64,000 bases of DNA from Streptomyces sp. R302 (lineage in GTDB: Bacteria; Actinomycetota; Actinomycetes; Streptomycetales; Streptomycetaceae): positions 1-64,000 of the forward strand of contig NZ_JABBGE010000008.1 in assembly GCF_012927245.1 (NCBI RefSeq), given 5' to 3'. Both the position numbers and the translations under genes were made by a program. Below the pieces are notes generated by a model. That model did not search any database and was not told where the DNA came from. It saw nothing but the letters and a program-made list of their open reading frames with translations. Below are positions 17,063-27,431 of the stretch, piece after piece; within the stretch, counting starts at the first letter, position 1, and each line of letters starts with the position of its first letter.

Positions 17063-18706
17063 ATGGCACGCACCCACCCGATGCACCTCCTGAACCGCCT
17101 CGCCGCCGACCACGCCGACGCCCGCCGGCTCGGCCTGCCCGTCGACGAGCTGCGCGGCCTGCGGCAGGACCCGCTCGGCCGCCGCACCCTCCTCAAGGCC
17201 GCCGCCGCGGCCGGCCTCGCGGTCGCCGCCGGATCCGGAGCCGCGGCCGCGCCCGCCGTCGCCGCCGTGCCCGACCGGCCGGTGCGGTCCGACGCCCGGA
17301 TCGCCGTCGTCGGCGCCGGCATCGCCGGACTCACCGCCGCCCTCACCCTCCAGGACGCCGGCCTCGCCCCCGTCCTCCACGAGGCCGACCCGGCCCGCGT
17401 CGGCGGCCGCATGTGGACCCAGCGCGACCACTGGGCCCACGGGCAGACCTCCGAGATCGGCGGCGAGCTCATCGACACCAGCCACAAGAAGATGCTGGAA
17501 CTCTGCCGCCGCTTCGGCCTCCCCACCGAGGACTTCCTCGGCGGCGGCCCCAACGGCGCCGAGGAGGTCCTCTGGTTCGACGGCGGCTACTACCCGCGCC
17601 ACCAGGCCGACGAGGACTTCAAAGGCGTCTACCAGGCGCTGCGCCGCGACCTGTCCGAGGCGGGGGAGGTCTTCTGGAACCGGACGACCCCGACCGGCAC
17701 CGCCCTGGACGAGATGTCGGTGTACGAGTGGATCGAGAGCCGCGTCCCCGGCGGGCACGCCTCGCCGCTGGGGAAGTTCATCGACGTCGCCTACAACGTC
17801 GAGTACGGCGCCGACACCACCGAACAGTCCTCGCTCGCCCTCGTCCTGCTCATGGGCTACCAGACCAATCCCGGCAACTTCAACATCTGGGGCCTGTCCA
17901 ACGAGCGCTACCACGTCACCGGAGGCAACGACCGGCTCCCGAACGCCATCGCCGGGGCCCTGAACCCCGGCACGCTCCGGATGGGCTCCTCCCTCCAGGC
18001 CGTACGGGCCAACTCCGACGGCACCCAGACGCTGACGTTCGCCGAGGACGGCACCACCCGGACCGTCACCGCCGACCACACCGTCCTGTGCGTCCCGCTG
18101 CCGGTCCTCCAGCGGCTCGACCTCACCCGGGCCGGCCTCGACCCGCTCATGACGAACCTGCTCCGGGACGCCCGCATGGGCCACTGCACCAAACTCAACA
18201 TGCAGTTCGGCACCCGCCCCTGGCGCGGCACAGGACCCTGGCCCGGGGTCTCCGCCGGCGACTGCTTCACCGACCTGGACGTCCAGCAGACCTGGGACAC
18301 CACCAAGGTCCAGGGCGGCACCGGCGGCATCCTCATCCAGTACAACGGCGGCAGCCTCGCCCGGAACCTGAACCCCGCCGGCCCCTTCTCCACCGAATCC
18401 GACCCGTACGTCCGCGGCCTGGTGAGCCGCTACCTCGCCGGGATCGACGCCTTCTTCCCCGGCACCTCACGGGCCTGGAACGGCCGCGCCCAGCTCTCCG
18501 CCTGGCACGAGAACCCGCACGCGCTCGGCGCTTACTCCTGCTGGCCGGTGGGCTACCTCCACCGGTACGCGGGGTACGAGGGCACCGCCCAGGGCAACGT
18601 CCACCTCGGCGGCGAGCACTGCTCCTACGATTTCCAGGGCTTCATGGAGGGCGGCGCCACCGAGGGCGAGCGGGCCGCGCGGGAGGTGATCGACGCCCTG
18701 CGGTAG
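17063..18706 (+). CDS. Flavin monoamine oxidase family protein (Tat-type N-terminus)
   Basis: 547 residues; AGGAG precedes the ATG. A twin-arginine-like segment 'GRRTLLKAAAAAG' (residues about 39–51) precedes an Ala-rich hydrophobic stretch, suggesting export or a lipid-free membrane-proximal location. The FAD-binding dinucleotide fold 'IAVVGAGIAGLTAAL' lies near residue 80, and the C-terminal FAD-contact motif 'HLGGEHCSYDFQGFMEGG' is typical of MAO/LAAO enzymes. It oxidatively deaminates an amine or amino acid to aldehyde or keto acid, NH3 and H2O2. It is in one operon with the upstream APC permease. Its stop is 3 bp from the stop of the convergent oxidoreductase gene. Confidence 0.9.
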   Translation: MARTHPMHLLNRLAADHADARRLGLPVDELRGLRQDPLGRRTLLKAAAAAGLAVAAGSGAAAAPAVAAVPDRPVRSDARIAVVGAGIAGLTAALTLQDAGLAPVLHEADPARVGGRMWTQRDHWAHGQTSEIGGELIDTSHKKMLELCRRFGLPTEDFLGGGPNGAEEVLWFDGGYYPRHQADEDFKGVYQALRRDLSEAGEVFWNRTTPTGTALDEMSVYEWIESRVPGGHASPLGKFIDVAYNVEYGADTTEQSSLALVLLMGYQTNPGNFNIWGLSNERYHVTGGNDRLPNAIAGALNPGTLRMGSSLQAVRANSDGTQTLTFAEDGTTRTVTADHTVLCVPLPVLQRLDLTRAGLDPLMTNLLRDARMGHCTKLNMQFGTRPWRGTGPWPGVSAGDCFTDLDVQQTWDTTKVQGGTGGILIQYNGGSLARNLNPAGPFSTESDPYVRGLVSRYLAGIDAFFPGTSRAWNGRAQLSAWHENPHALGAYSCWPVGYLHRYAGYEGTAQGNVHLGGEHCSYDFQGFMEGGATEGERAAREVIDALR

Positions 18707-18709
18707 GGC

Positions 18710-20098
18710 TCAGGCCGCCGGCCGGATGTTGTGGTTGTGGCGGAAGACGTTGTCGGGGTCGAAGGCCGCCTTCACCGCGGCGAGCCGGGGCAGGTTCTCC
18801 TCGCCGAACCCGGCGACGACCCGCTGCTCGCCCTCCGCGCCGATGAAGTTGAGGTACACGGCGTCCGTGGTCCACGGCCGCATGTCCGCGCGGACGTCGT
18901 GCACCCACTGCACCGCCCGCCCGTCGTCCGCCGGGTCCTCCCAGGTCGCGAACGGGTGCACCACCCACGGCGCGGTCCGCCACGGCAGCGGATAGCCGGA
19001 CGGACCCGCCGCCACCGCCCCGCCCATCATGAACAGCACGTGCTGGGTCGCCGTCCCGGCCGGGATCCGCTCGCCGCGCGCGCAGAAGACGTCCACGGCC
19101 TCCTCGGGGAAGCCGCTCAGATACTCGGCCGACCAGTAGTTCCGCAGCCCCGGCGGGTCGTCCAGCATGCACTGCAGCTCCGCGTACGGGATGTCCGCGA
19201 CGATCTCCACCACCGGCCGCAGCGCGAGCAGCGACTCGGCGACCTCGCGGACCCGGGACACCGGCCCCGCGCACGTCACCAGGGCGCCGCACACCAGCTG
19301 CCCCACCAGGTGCTCGGGCACGAACGGCTCCGGCGGGGCCGGGAAGTAGATGACCCCGCCCCCGGCCTCGTCCGGCGCCCACCCGGCCAGCTTCCGGTAG
19401 GCGTGCACGACCTCGGGGCCGTACCGCGGCAGGAAGAGGAGCATCGCCATGCTCATGTGCGGCAGCTCGTGCAGCCGCAGCGTCAGCGAGGTCGCCACGC
19501 CGAAGTTGCCGCCGCCGCCGTGCAGCGCCCAGAACAGCTCCGGGTTCTCCTCCTCGCTCGCCACCACGTGCCGGCCGTCGGCCGTGATCAGCTCGACGGC
19601 GAGCAGGTTGTCGCTGGCCAGGCCGAACTTCCGCTCCAGCCAGCCGGAGCCGCCGCCGAGCACGAAGCCGCCGACGCCGGTCGTGGAGACCCGCCCGCCG
19701 GTCGTCGCCAGGCCGAACGGCTGGGTCGCGTGGTCCAGGTGGCTCATGGTCGCCCCGCCCTCGACCCGTACCGTCATGTGCTCCGGGTCCGCGACCACCG
19801 CGTGCATCCGGCGCAGGTCGACCACGAGCGCCCCGTCGACGACGGAGGCACCGGCGACGGAGTGGCCGCCGCCGCGCACCGCGATCTGCAGCCCGGTCTC
19901 GCGGCCGAAGAGGATCGCGTTGGCCACGTCGGCCTGGGTCGCGCACTGGGCGATGACCGCCGGACGGCGGTCGATCATCCCGTTGTGGACGGTCCTGGCC
20001 TCGTCGTAGCCGGGATCGCCCGGCACGTACACCTCACCGGCCAGATCCTCGCGGAGTCCGGCCAGGGCGCTCGGCGGAACGGTGATGTGGGGAGCCAT
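18710..20098 (-). CDS. FAD-binding oxidoreductase (BBE / PCMH type)
   Basis: 462 residues from the ATG at 20098, with a G-rich ribosome-binding site ('aaagggggg'). The PCMH FAD domain contains 'VRGGGHSVAGASV' (His of the flavin-anchoring loop) and 'GGFVLGGGSGWLERKFG'. The C-terminal berberine-bridge segment is 'AFDPDNVFRHNHNIRPA'. These enzymes carry covalent FAD and oxidise sugars, alkaloid-like substrates or polyphenols; the substrate is not predictable. The Cys for bicovalent attachment is not obvious at the usual place. It lies downstream of the GH15 gene on the same strand (70-bp gap) and may share its transcript. Confidence 0.9.
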   Translation of the reverse strand: MAPHITVPPSALAGLREDLAGEVYVPGDPGYDEARTVHNGMIDRRPAVIAQCATQADVANAILFGRETGLQIAVRGGGHSVAGASVVDGALVVDLRRMHAVVADPEHMTVRVEGGATMSHLDHATQPFGLATTGGRVSTTGVGGFVLGGGSGWLERKFGLASDNLLAVELITADGRHVVASEEENPELFWALHGGGGNFGVATSLTLRLHELPHMSMAMLLFLPRYGPEVVHAYRKLAGWAPDEAGGGVIYFPAPPEPFVPEHLVGQLVCGALVTCAGPVSRVREVAESLLALRPVVEIVADIPYAELQCMLDDPPGLRNYWSAEYLSGFPEEAVDVFCARGERIPAGTATQHVLFMMGGAVAAGPSGYPLPWRTAPWVVHPFATWEDPADDGRAVQWVHDVRADMRPWTTDAVYLNFIGAEGEQRVVAGFGEENLPRLAAVKAAFDPDNVFRHNHNIRPAA

Positions 20099-20168
20099 GG
20101 CCGCCCCCCTTTCGGTACGGGGGCCAGGAACACCTCTCATCGTAGATCCGGGCCCCCGGGGCCGCCGC

Positions 20169-21971
20169 TCAGCCGCCGTACGCGCCGCTCGCCGTCAGCC
20201 GCAGGGCCGTGTCGATCAGCGGGACGTGGCTGAACGCCTGCGGGAAGTTGCCGACCTGCCGCTGGAGCCGGGGGTCCCACTCCTCGGCGAGCAGCCCCAG
20301 GTCGTTGCGGAGCGCGAGGAGCTTCTCGAAGAGGGTGCGGGCCTCGTCGACCCGGCCGATCATCGCCAGGTCGTCGGCGAGCCAGAACGAGCAGGCGAGG
20401 AACGCGCCCTCGTCGCCCTCCAGGCCGTCGACGCCCGCCTCCTCGCCGGCCGTCGGATAGCGCAGCACGAAGCCGTCCTCCGTGGACAGCTCCCGCTGGA
20501 TCGCCTCGATCGTGCCGATCACCCGCTTGTCGTCCGGCGGCAGGAAGCCCATCTGCGGGATCAGCAGCAGCGAGGCGTCCAGCTCCTTGGAGCCGTACGA
20601 CTGGGTGAAGGTGTTCCGCTCCTTGTCGTAGCCCTTCTCGCAGACGTCCCGGTGGATGTCGTCGCGCAGCTCGCGCCAGCGCTCCAGCGGGCCGTCCGCG
20701 TCCCCGGACTCGATCAGCTTGATCGTGCGGTCGACCGCCACCCAGGCCATCACCTTGGAGTGGGTGAAGTGCCGGCGCGGGCCGCGGACCTCCCAGATGC
20801 CCTCGTCGGGCTGGTCCCAGTGGGTCTCCAGGTAGTTGATCAGCTTGATCTGGAGCAGGGAGGCGTAGTCGTTGCGGGACAGGCCCGTCATGTGGGCGAG
20901 GTGGAGGGCCTCCGCGACCTCGCCGTAGACGTCCAGCTGGAGCTGGTTCGCCGCGCCGTTGCCGACCCGGACCGGGCCGGAGTTCTCGTACCCCGGCAGC
21001 CAGTCCAGCTCCGCCTCGCCGAGCTCCCGCTCGCCCGCGATGCCGTACATGATCTGCAGGTTCTCCGGGTCGCCCGCGACGGCGCGGAGCAGCCAGTCCC
21101 GCCAGGCGCGGGCCTCGTCGCGGTAGCCGGTGCGCAGCAGCGAGGAGAGGGTGATGGCCGCGTCCCGCAGCCAGGTGTAGCGGTAGTCCCAGTTCCGTAC
21201 GCCGCCGATCTCCTCCGGCAGCGAGGTCGTCGGCGCGGCGACGATCCCGCCGGTCGGCGCGTACGTCAGCGCCTTCAGGGTGATCAGCGAGCGGACCACC
21301 GCCTCCCGGTAGGGGCCGTGGTACGTGCAGTGCTCCACCCAGTCGCGCCAGAAGGCGACGGTCGCCTCCAGGGAGCCCTCCGGGTCCGGCAGCGCCGGCG
21401 GCTCCTTGTGCGAGGGCTGCCAGGACAGGGTGAAGGCGATCCGGTCGCCGGGAGTGACGGTGAACTCGGAGTAGGTGGTGAGGTGCTCGCCGTGGGTCTC
21501 GGCGTCGGTGTCGAACCAGACGGAGTCCGGTCCGGCGACGGCGACCGTCCGCTCGCCGACCTTGTGGACCCAGGGGACGATCCGGCCGTAGCTGAACCGC
21601 ATCCGCAGCGCCGAGCGCATCCGCACCCGGCCGCTGATCCCCTCCACGATCCTGACCAGCTGGGGGGCGCCGTCGCGCGGCGGCATGAAGTCGGTCACCC
21701 GGACCGTGCCGCGCGGGGTGTCCCACTCGGACTCCAGGACCAGCGAGTCGCCCCGGTAGCGGCGGCGGTCCGCCGGGGCGGGCTCGGCGTCGGCGGGCCC
21801 GGCCGGGCCCACTCTCCAGAAGCCGTGCTCCTCGGTGCCGAGCAGCCCCGCGAAGACCGCGTGCGAGTCGAAGCGGGGGAGGCAGAGCCAGTCGACACTG
21901 CCGTCCCGGCAGACCAGCGCCGCGGTCTGCATGTCTCCGATGAGTGCGTAATCCTCGATACGCCCGGCCAC
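20169..21971 (-). CDS. Glycoside hydrolase family 15 (trehalase or glucoamylase-like)
   Basis: 600 residues from the GTG at 21971, with GGAG 8 nt upstream; the GTG at 21980 is an alternative. The N-terminal 'RIEDYALIGDMQTAALVCRD' opens a beta-sandwich domain, followed by an (alpha/alpha)6 barrel. 'RNWDYRYTWLRDAA' and 'EGDEGAFLACSFWLADDLA' carry the acidic catalytic region. Actinobacterial proteins starting with this IEDYALIGD segment include mycobacterial GH15 trehalase, so cytosolic trehalose hydrolysis is a good guess; alpha-1,4-glucan hydrolysis is the alternative. No signal peptide is present. Confidence 0.9.
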   Translation of the reverse strand: MAGRIEDYALIGDMQTAALVCRDGSVDWLCLPRFDSHAVFAGLLGTEEHGFWRVGPAGPADAEPAPADRRRYRGDSLVLESEWDTPRGTVRVTDFMPPRDGAPQLVRIVEGISGRVRMRSALRMRFSYGRIVPWVHKVGERTVAVAGPDSVWFDTDAETHGEHLTTYSEFTVTPGDRIAFTLSWQPSHKEPPALPDPEGSLEATVAFWRDWVEHCTYHGPYREAVVRSLITLKALTYAPTGGIVAAPTTSLPEEIGGVRNWDYRYTWLRDAAITLSSLLRTGYRDEARAWRDWLLRAVAGDPENLQIMYGIAGERELGEAELDWLPGYENSGPVRVGNGAANQLQLDVYGEVAEALHLAHMTGLSRNDYASLLQIKLINYLETHWDQPDEGIWEVRGPRRHFTHSKVMAWVAVDRTIKLIESGDADGPLERWRELRDDIHRDVCEKGYDKERNTFTQSYGSKELDASLLLIPQMGFLPPDDKRVIGTIEAIQRELSTEDGFVLRYPTAGEEAGVDGLEGDEGAFLACSFWLADDLAMIGRVDEARTLFEKLLALRNDLGLLAEEWDPRLQRQVGNFPQAFSHVPLIDTALRLTASGAYGG

Positions 21972-22556
21972 GTGCTTCACTCCAGTCGAACGGCCCGTCC
22001 GCCCCTCGGGGCGCGTGCAGCAGATGTTGCGAGTTGCGAGAGGTGCCCGCGGTGCCAGTGTGCGGGATGGCCGGCTCCGGCAGCGGGTCGAGGGGAGGCG
22101 ACACGGGCTCCCGGTCCGGTTCCACGGGCGGGGGTGGTGCCGTCGGCCGGCCGCCCGGCGACACGGCCGGGCGGGATGGTCCGCACAGTAGTGACCGTGG
22201 TGATCACCTGTGTAACGCGCTGCTCCACACGGGTGAACAGCTGCTGTCGATACGCCCCCGGAGCCCCGCCGAGCACCCCCGACGGCCCCGCCCAGGCCCC
22301 GGGAAGCTCCCGGAATAGGACCCGGGAAGGTCCCGGAAAAGACCCCGGGAAGGCCCGTCCCGCCCGGTCGGCGGGCGCGCCGCCCGTGTGGCCGGAAGCG
22401 GTCTCCGGATGTCACTGATACCCTGGTACCCCGTGGACCGGTGGGAAACGGCGCCAGCCGAAACCCCCGAAACCGCAGCGACGGCACCCCCGATTCTTCC
22501 GGAGGACCTGCCGCTTCGCACCTCCAGAACGCGACCACGGGAGCCCCCTCTTGGCG
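21972..22556. other. Divergent intergenic region upstream of GH15 and pyrG
   Basis: 585 bp without a supported gene. It holds the promoters of the GH15 gene (-) and pyrG (+), a 10-bp palindrome GGTGATCACC at 22199–22208, and three 23-bp direct repeats at 22298–22355. A possible pyrG promoter lies around 22410–22430 ('actgataccctggtacc') but I could not assign -35 and -10 with confidence. Confidence 0.6.
22298..22355. repeat. 23-bp direct repeat upstream of pyrG
   Basis: The unit CCCGGGAAG(G/C)TCCCGGAA begins at 22298, 22321 and 22344, an exact 23-bp period, about 200 bp before pyrG. Each unit is itself partly self-complementary (CCGGGA/TCCCGG). Confidence 0.75.
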
Positions 22557-24209
<1,653 letters not shown>

Positions 24210-24225
24210 CCAGGCGTTAACGTTG

Positions 24226-24264
24226 CCGGGGTACGGGTCCTGACGGGCCGGTACCCCGGTTTTC
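24226..24264 (+). terminator. Terminator after pyrG
   Basis: CCGGGGTAC (24226–24234) pairs with GTACCCCGG (24251–24259) and is followed by TTTTC. It lies between pyrG and the NUDIX gene, 30 bp before the NUDIX start, so NUDIX expression probably depends on read-through or its own promoter. Confidence 0.75.
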
Positions 24265-24293
24265 GTATGTGGTTCGGGTACGGGAGGACAGAG

Positions 24294-24920
24294 ATGAAGG
24301 TGCAGGACACCCCGGAGGAGTGGCAGGTCGTCGCCACCACCACCCCCTTCACGGGAAAGAAGACGAGTGTCCGCACGGACGACGTGGTCATGCCGGACGG
24401 GTCGGTCGCCCGCCGCGACTACCAGGTCCACCCCGGCTCCGTCGCCGTGCTCGCCCTGGACGACCAGGACCGGGTGCTCGTGCTGCGGCAGTACCGCCAC
24501 CCGGTGCGGCAGAAGCTGTGGGAGATCCCGGCGGGCCTGCTCGACGTGCCCGGCGAGAACCCGCTGCACGCGGCGCAGCGCGAGCTGTACGAGGAGGCGT
24601 ACGCCAAGGCGGGGGAGTGGCGGGTCCTCGCCGACGTCTACACCACGCCGGGCGGCTGCGACGAGGCCGTACGGATCTTCCTGGCGCGGGACCTCGCCGA
24701 GGCGGAGGGGGAGCGGTACGCGGTCTCCGAGGAGGAGGCGGACATGGAGGTGGCGCGGGTGCCGCTCGCCGAGCTGGTCCGCGGGGTGCTCGCGGGCGAG
24801 CTGCACAACAACTGCCTGGTGGTGGGGGTGCTGTCGCTCGTCGCGGCGCGTGCGGGTGACGGGGTCGACGCGCTCCGCCCGGCCGACGCGCCGTGGCCGG
24901 CCCGCCCGTTCGAGGCGTAA
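24294..24920 (+). CDS. NUDIX hydrolase (ADP-ribose pyrophosphatase-like)
   Basis: 208 residues from the ATG at 24294, preceded by 'gggagg'. It fits the ADP-ribose/sugar-nucleotide pyrophosphatase subgroup: 'VLVLRQYRHPVRQKLWEIPA' followed by the Nudix helix region 'GENPLHAAQRELYEEAY'. The core E-x7-REL-x-EE is intact, though the Gly normally after EE-x is replaced by Tyr. It probably cleaves ADP-ribose to AMP and ribose-5-phosphate. The pyrG–NUDIX order is conserved in mycobacteria (Rv1699–Rv1700). Confidence 0.92.
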   Translation: MKVQDTPEEWQVVATTTPFTGKKTSVRTDDVVMPDGSVARRDYQVHPGSVAVLALDDQDRVLVLRQYRHPVRQKLWEIPAGLLDVPGENPLHAAQRELYEEAYAKAGEWRVLADVYTTPGGCDEAVRIFLARDLAEAEGERYAVSEEEADMEVARVPLAELVRGVLAGELHNNCLVVGVLSLVAARAGDGVDALRPADAPWPARPFEA

Positions 24921-25366
24921 CGCCGTTGCCGGCCGCACCGCCGTCCGTTGTGGGCATGCGTTCCGCCGGGGCGATGGGGGTCCCCCCTGCTGGAGCGAAG
25001 CCGAGAGCTTGGGGGAGGGTGGGCACAACGGGCGGCGCCTTTGCCGGCGCCAGAGGCTTCCGCGCCTGGACCCGCACGCCTTGGTGCGCCGCGCTCGTGG
25101 TGCGGGTCAAGGCGCGGAACGCGGAGGCGCCGCTGAAGGGCGCCGTCCCGTGTGCCCACCCGTCCCGCCCTGCGGGACGCCTGCCCACACGGGCGGGGGT
25201 GGGCATGGCTCGTGATGGGGCGGTGTGACTGTCGGCTGATCCGATCGGGGGATGCGCCCGCCGCGCTCCGCAAGGTGGGCGGCAGGGGCTGAACTACGCT
25301 CGTACACGCCCGTGCGGAGTCCCCCGCGGGGATCGGCTCGTGCGCAGGTGGACGGGAGCGTGGCCC
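24921..25366. other. Intergenic region occupied by a hairpin repeat element
   Basis: 446 bp between the NUDIX gene and the TPR NTPase gene. 24947–25203 is copy A of the three-hairpin element (listed separately). The remainder up to 25366 has no recognisable gene and must contain the promoter of the NTPase gene. Confidence 0.8.
24947..25203. repeat. Three-hairpin intergenic element, copy A
   Basis: It begins 'gttgtgggcatgcgttccgc' and ends near 'gcctgcccacacggg'. The central stem is 25057–25077 pairing with 25100–25120 (one mismatch). The right hairpin pairs CCGTGTGCCCACCCGTCCCGC with a partner that differs only by GG·GG opposed dinucleotides. The left hairpin is interrupted by about 45 bp containing 'tgggggtcccccc' and 'gaagccgagagcttggggga'. 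It is homologous to copy B at 46474–46680. Confidence 0.85.
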
Positions 25367-27352
25367 GTGACGGATCAGGCGGTGGCAGCGGCCGGCAGCC
25401 GGCAGTTCTACGGCCGGCAGCGGGAGTTGAAGGCCCTCCGCGCCGACATCGAGCGGACCGGTCTCGACACCCTCACCGGCCGCAAGGAGCCCCGCGCCCG
25501 CGTCCTCCTCGTCGCGGGCCGGCCCGGCTCCGGGCGGACCTCGCTCGCCGAGGAGCTCATCGCCTCGGTCGCCGCCCGCTACCCCGACGGGGTCTACCGG
25601 GCGCGGCTCACCGAGCCCGGCGGGGAACCCGTCCCCACCGCCAGGGCCGCCCGCGGGCTGCTGCGCGACCTCGGGGTCGCCGAGCCGCCCGGCGCCGCCG
25701 AGGACGAGCTGACCGAACTGGTCCGCGAGGCGCTCGGCACGCGCCGGGCGATCCTCCTGCTCGACGACGCCGTCGACGCCGAGCAGGCCGATCCGCTGCT
25801 CCCCGACAACCCCGACGCCCTGGTCGTCGCGGTGGCCCGGGGGCCGCTGACCGGGATCCCGGACGTCCGGCCCTGCACGCTGGGCGGCCTCGACCCGAAG
25901 TCCGCGATCGAGCTGCTGACCTCGGCCACCGGCTCGGTCCGGATCACCGTCGACCCGCAGGCCGCCGAGGCGCTGGTCGAGGAGTGCGGCGGACTGCCCG
26001 CCGCGGTGGTCCTGGCCGGCGGCTGGCTGGCCGGCCGGCCCGAGACCTCCGTCGCCGACCTCGCCAAGCGGCTGCGCGGCCTGAGCGGCGACCCCCTCAC
26101 CCGTACCTTCCTCCTGGCCCACCAGGCGCTGCCCCAGCCGGCCGCCCGGATACTGCGCTTCCTGGCGCTCGCCCCGCTCGGCCGGGCCGACGCCCACACC
26201 GCCTCCGCCCTGGCCGGCTGCTCGGTCTCGGCGGCGGCGACCACGCTCGCGGACTTCGCCCGCCTCGGCCTGGTGGCCGAGACCGCCGACGGGCGGTACG
26301 AGGTCCCCGGCCACCTCGTCCCCCTCCTTCGCGCCCAGCTGGAGGAGCGCGACCGGCCCGCCGAGGTGCAGCTCGCCCGGGCCCGGATGCTGGAGCGGAC
26401 CGTACGGCTCCTCCAGTCCTGCCGTGCGGTCACCGAACCCGAGGGCTCCCCGGCCCGGCGCAAGCTCGCCGGTCTGCCGCGCGCCCTGCGCTTCGCCACC
26501 GTCGAGGACGCCGCCGACTGGCTGGCCTCCCGCCGCACCGAGCTGCTCGCCTGCGCCCGGCTCGCGGTCGCGGACGGCGAGCTCGACACCCTCGCCCGCC
26601 GGCTCATCGCCTCCCTGGTGCGGGCGCTGACCGCGCACCGCGGGGCCGAGGCGGCGGCCCCCGACCTCTACGGGCTGCACCGGCTCGTCCTCGACGTGGC
26701 CGAGCGGCGCGGACTCCACCGCGAGCGGGCCGCCGCCCTCCTCAACCTCGGCGACCTCGACGCCAAGACGGGCCGCACGAAGGACGCCCTGCTGCGATAT
26801 CGGTTGGCATGGGAGGTCGGAAGGCGGGCAAATGATCCGTACGCCACCGGTCGGGCGATGGAATCCGTAGGCGGCAGCTATCAGGAGCTCGGCGACTGGC
26901 AGCGGGCCGGCGACTGGTACGGCCGCGCCCTGGCCCAGCGGCTCGCCCATGACGAGCGGGCCGACCAGGCGCGCCTGTACGCCCGCCTCGGAGCCGTACA
27001 GACCTATGCCGGGCGGTACGGGGAGGCCCTGCGGCACTGGCGGGCGGCCGCGTCCGGCTACCGCAGGCTCGGCGATCTCCCGGGCCACGCACGGGCGTTG
27101 AGCGAGGCGGCCCGGGTGCAGGAGTACGCCGGACGGCCCGAGGAGTCGCTGCGGACCTGCGAGGAGGCGGTCGAGTGGGCCCGCCGTGCCCGGGACACCC
27201 GGCTCCAGGCGGCGCTCCAGCTGCGGCTCGCCGACACCCTGGACCGGCTCGGGGACCCGGCCGCGGCGCGGCTGCACCGGGCCGCCGCGGACCGTCTGCT
27301 GGAAACCGACCGCTGTGCCTACGAAATCCGCAGTGGGTCTGCGGAAGATTAG
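25367..27352 (+). CDS. NB-ARC-like NTPase with C-terminal TPR repeats
   Basis: 661 residues from the GTG at 25367, with GGGAG 8 nt upstream; an upstream GTG at 25340 is less likely. 'FYGRQRELKALRADIER' opens a STAND/NB-ARC-type domain with Walker A-like 'LLVAGRPGSGRTSLAEEL' (Arg in place of the usual Lys), Walker B 'ILLLDDAVDAEQADPLLP' and a winged-helix region around residues 245–320. Residues about 450–650 are TPR units ('MESVGGSYQELGDWQRAGDW', 'RLGAVQTYAGRYGEALRHW'). It resembles AfsR/SARP regulators that have lost the DNA-binding SARP domain. Its role is unknown. It occupies the slot that holds a xerD-like recombinase gene in mycobacteria. Confidence 0.85.
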   Translation: MTDQAVAAAGSRQFYGRQRELKALRADIERTGLDTLTGRKEPRARVLLVAGRPGSGRTSLAEELIASVAARYPDGVYRARLTEPGGEPVPTARAARGLLRDLGVAEPPGAAEDELTELVREALGTRRAILLLDDAVDAEQADPLLPDNPDALVVAVARGPLTGIPDVRPCTLGGLDPKSAIELLTSATGSVRITVDPQAAEALVEECGGLPAAVVLAGGWLAGRPETSVADLAKRLRGLSGDPLTRTFLLAHQALPQPAARILRFLALAPLGRADAHTASALAGCSVSAAATTLADFARLGLVAETADGRYEVPGHLVPLLRAQLEERDRPAEVQLARARMLERTVRLLQSCRAVTEPEGSPARRKLAGLPRALRFATVEDAADWLASRRTELLACARLAVADGELDTLARRLIASLVRALTAHRGAEAAAPDLYGLHRLVLDVAERRGLHRERAAALLNLGDLDAKTGRTKDALLRYRLAWEVGRRANDPYATGRAMESVGGSYQELGDWQRAGDWYGRALAQRLAHDERADQARLYARLGAVQTYAGRYGEALRHWRAAASGYRRLGDLPGHARALSEAARVQEYAGRPEESLRTCEEAVEWARRARDTRLQAALQLRLADTLDRLGDPAAARLHRAAADRLLETDRCAYEIRSGSAED

Positions 27353-27431
27353 TACTTTGAAAGGCTAGACAGCGGGAACTCCTTCATTAGACTGGTTCCG
27401 CCGCGTTCGAACGTGGTCTGCTCCGGTGTGC

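Noticed and set aside
15482..18184. 900-codon - strand frame opposite the permease and amine oxidase genes
   Set aside because: Both sense genes have clear motifs and ribosome-binding sites; the antisense frame is Asp/Glu/Gly/Val-rich filler typical of mirror frames.
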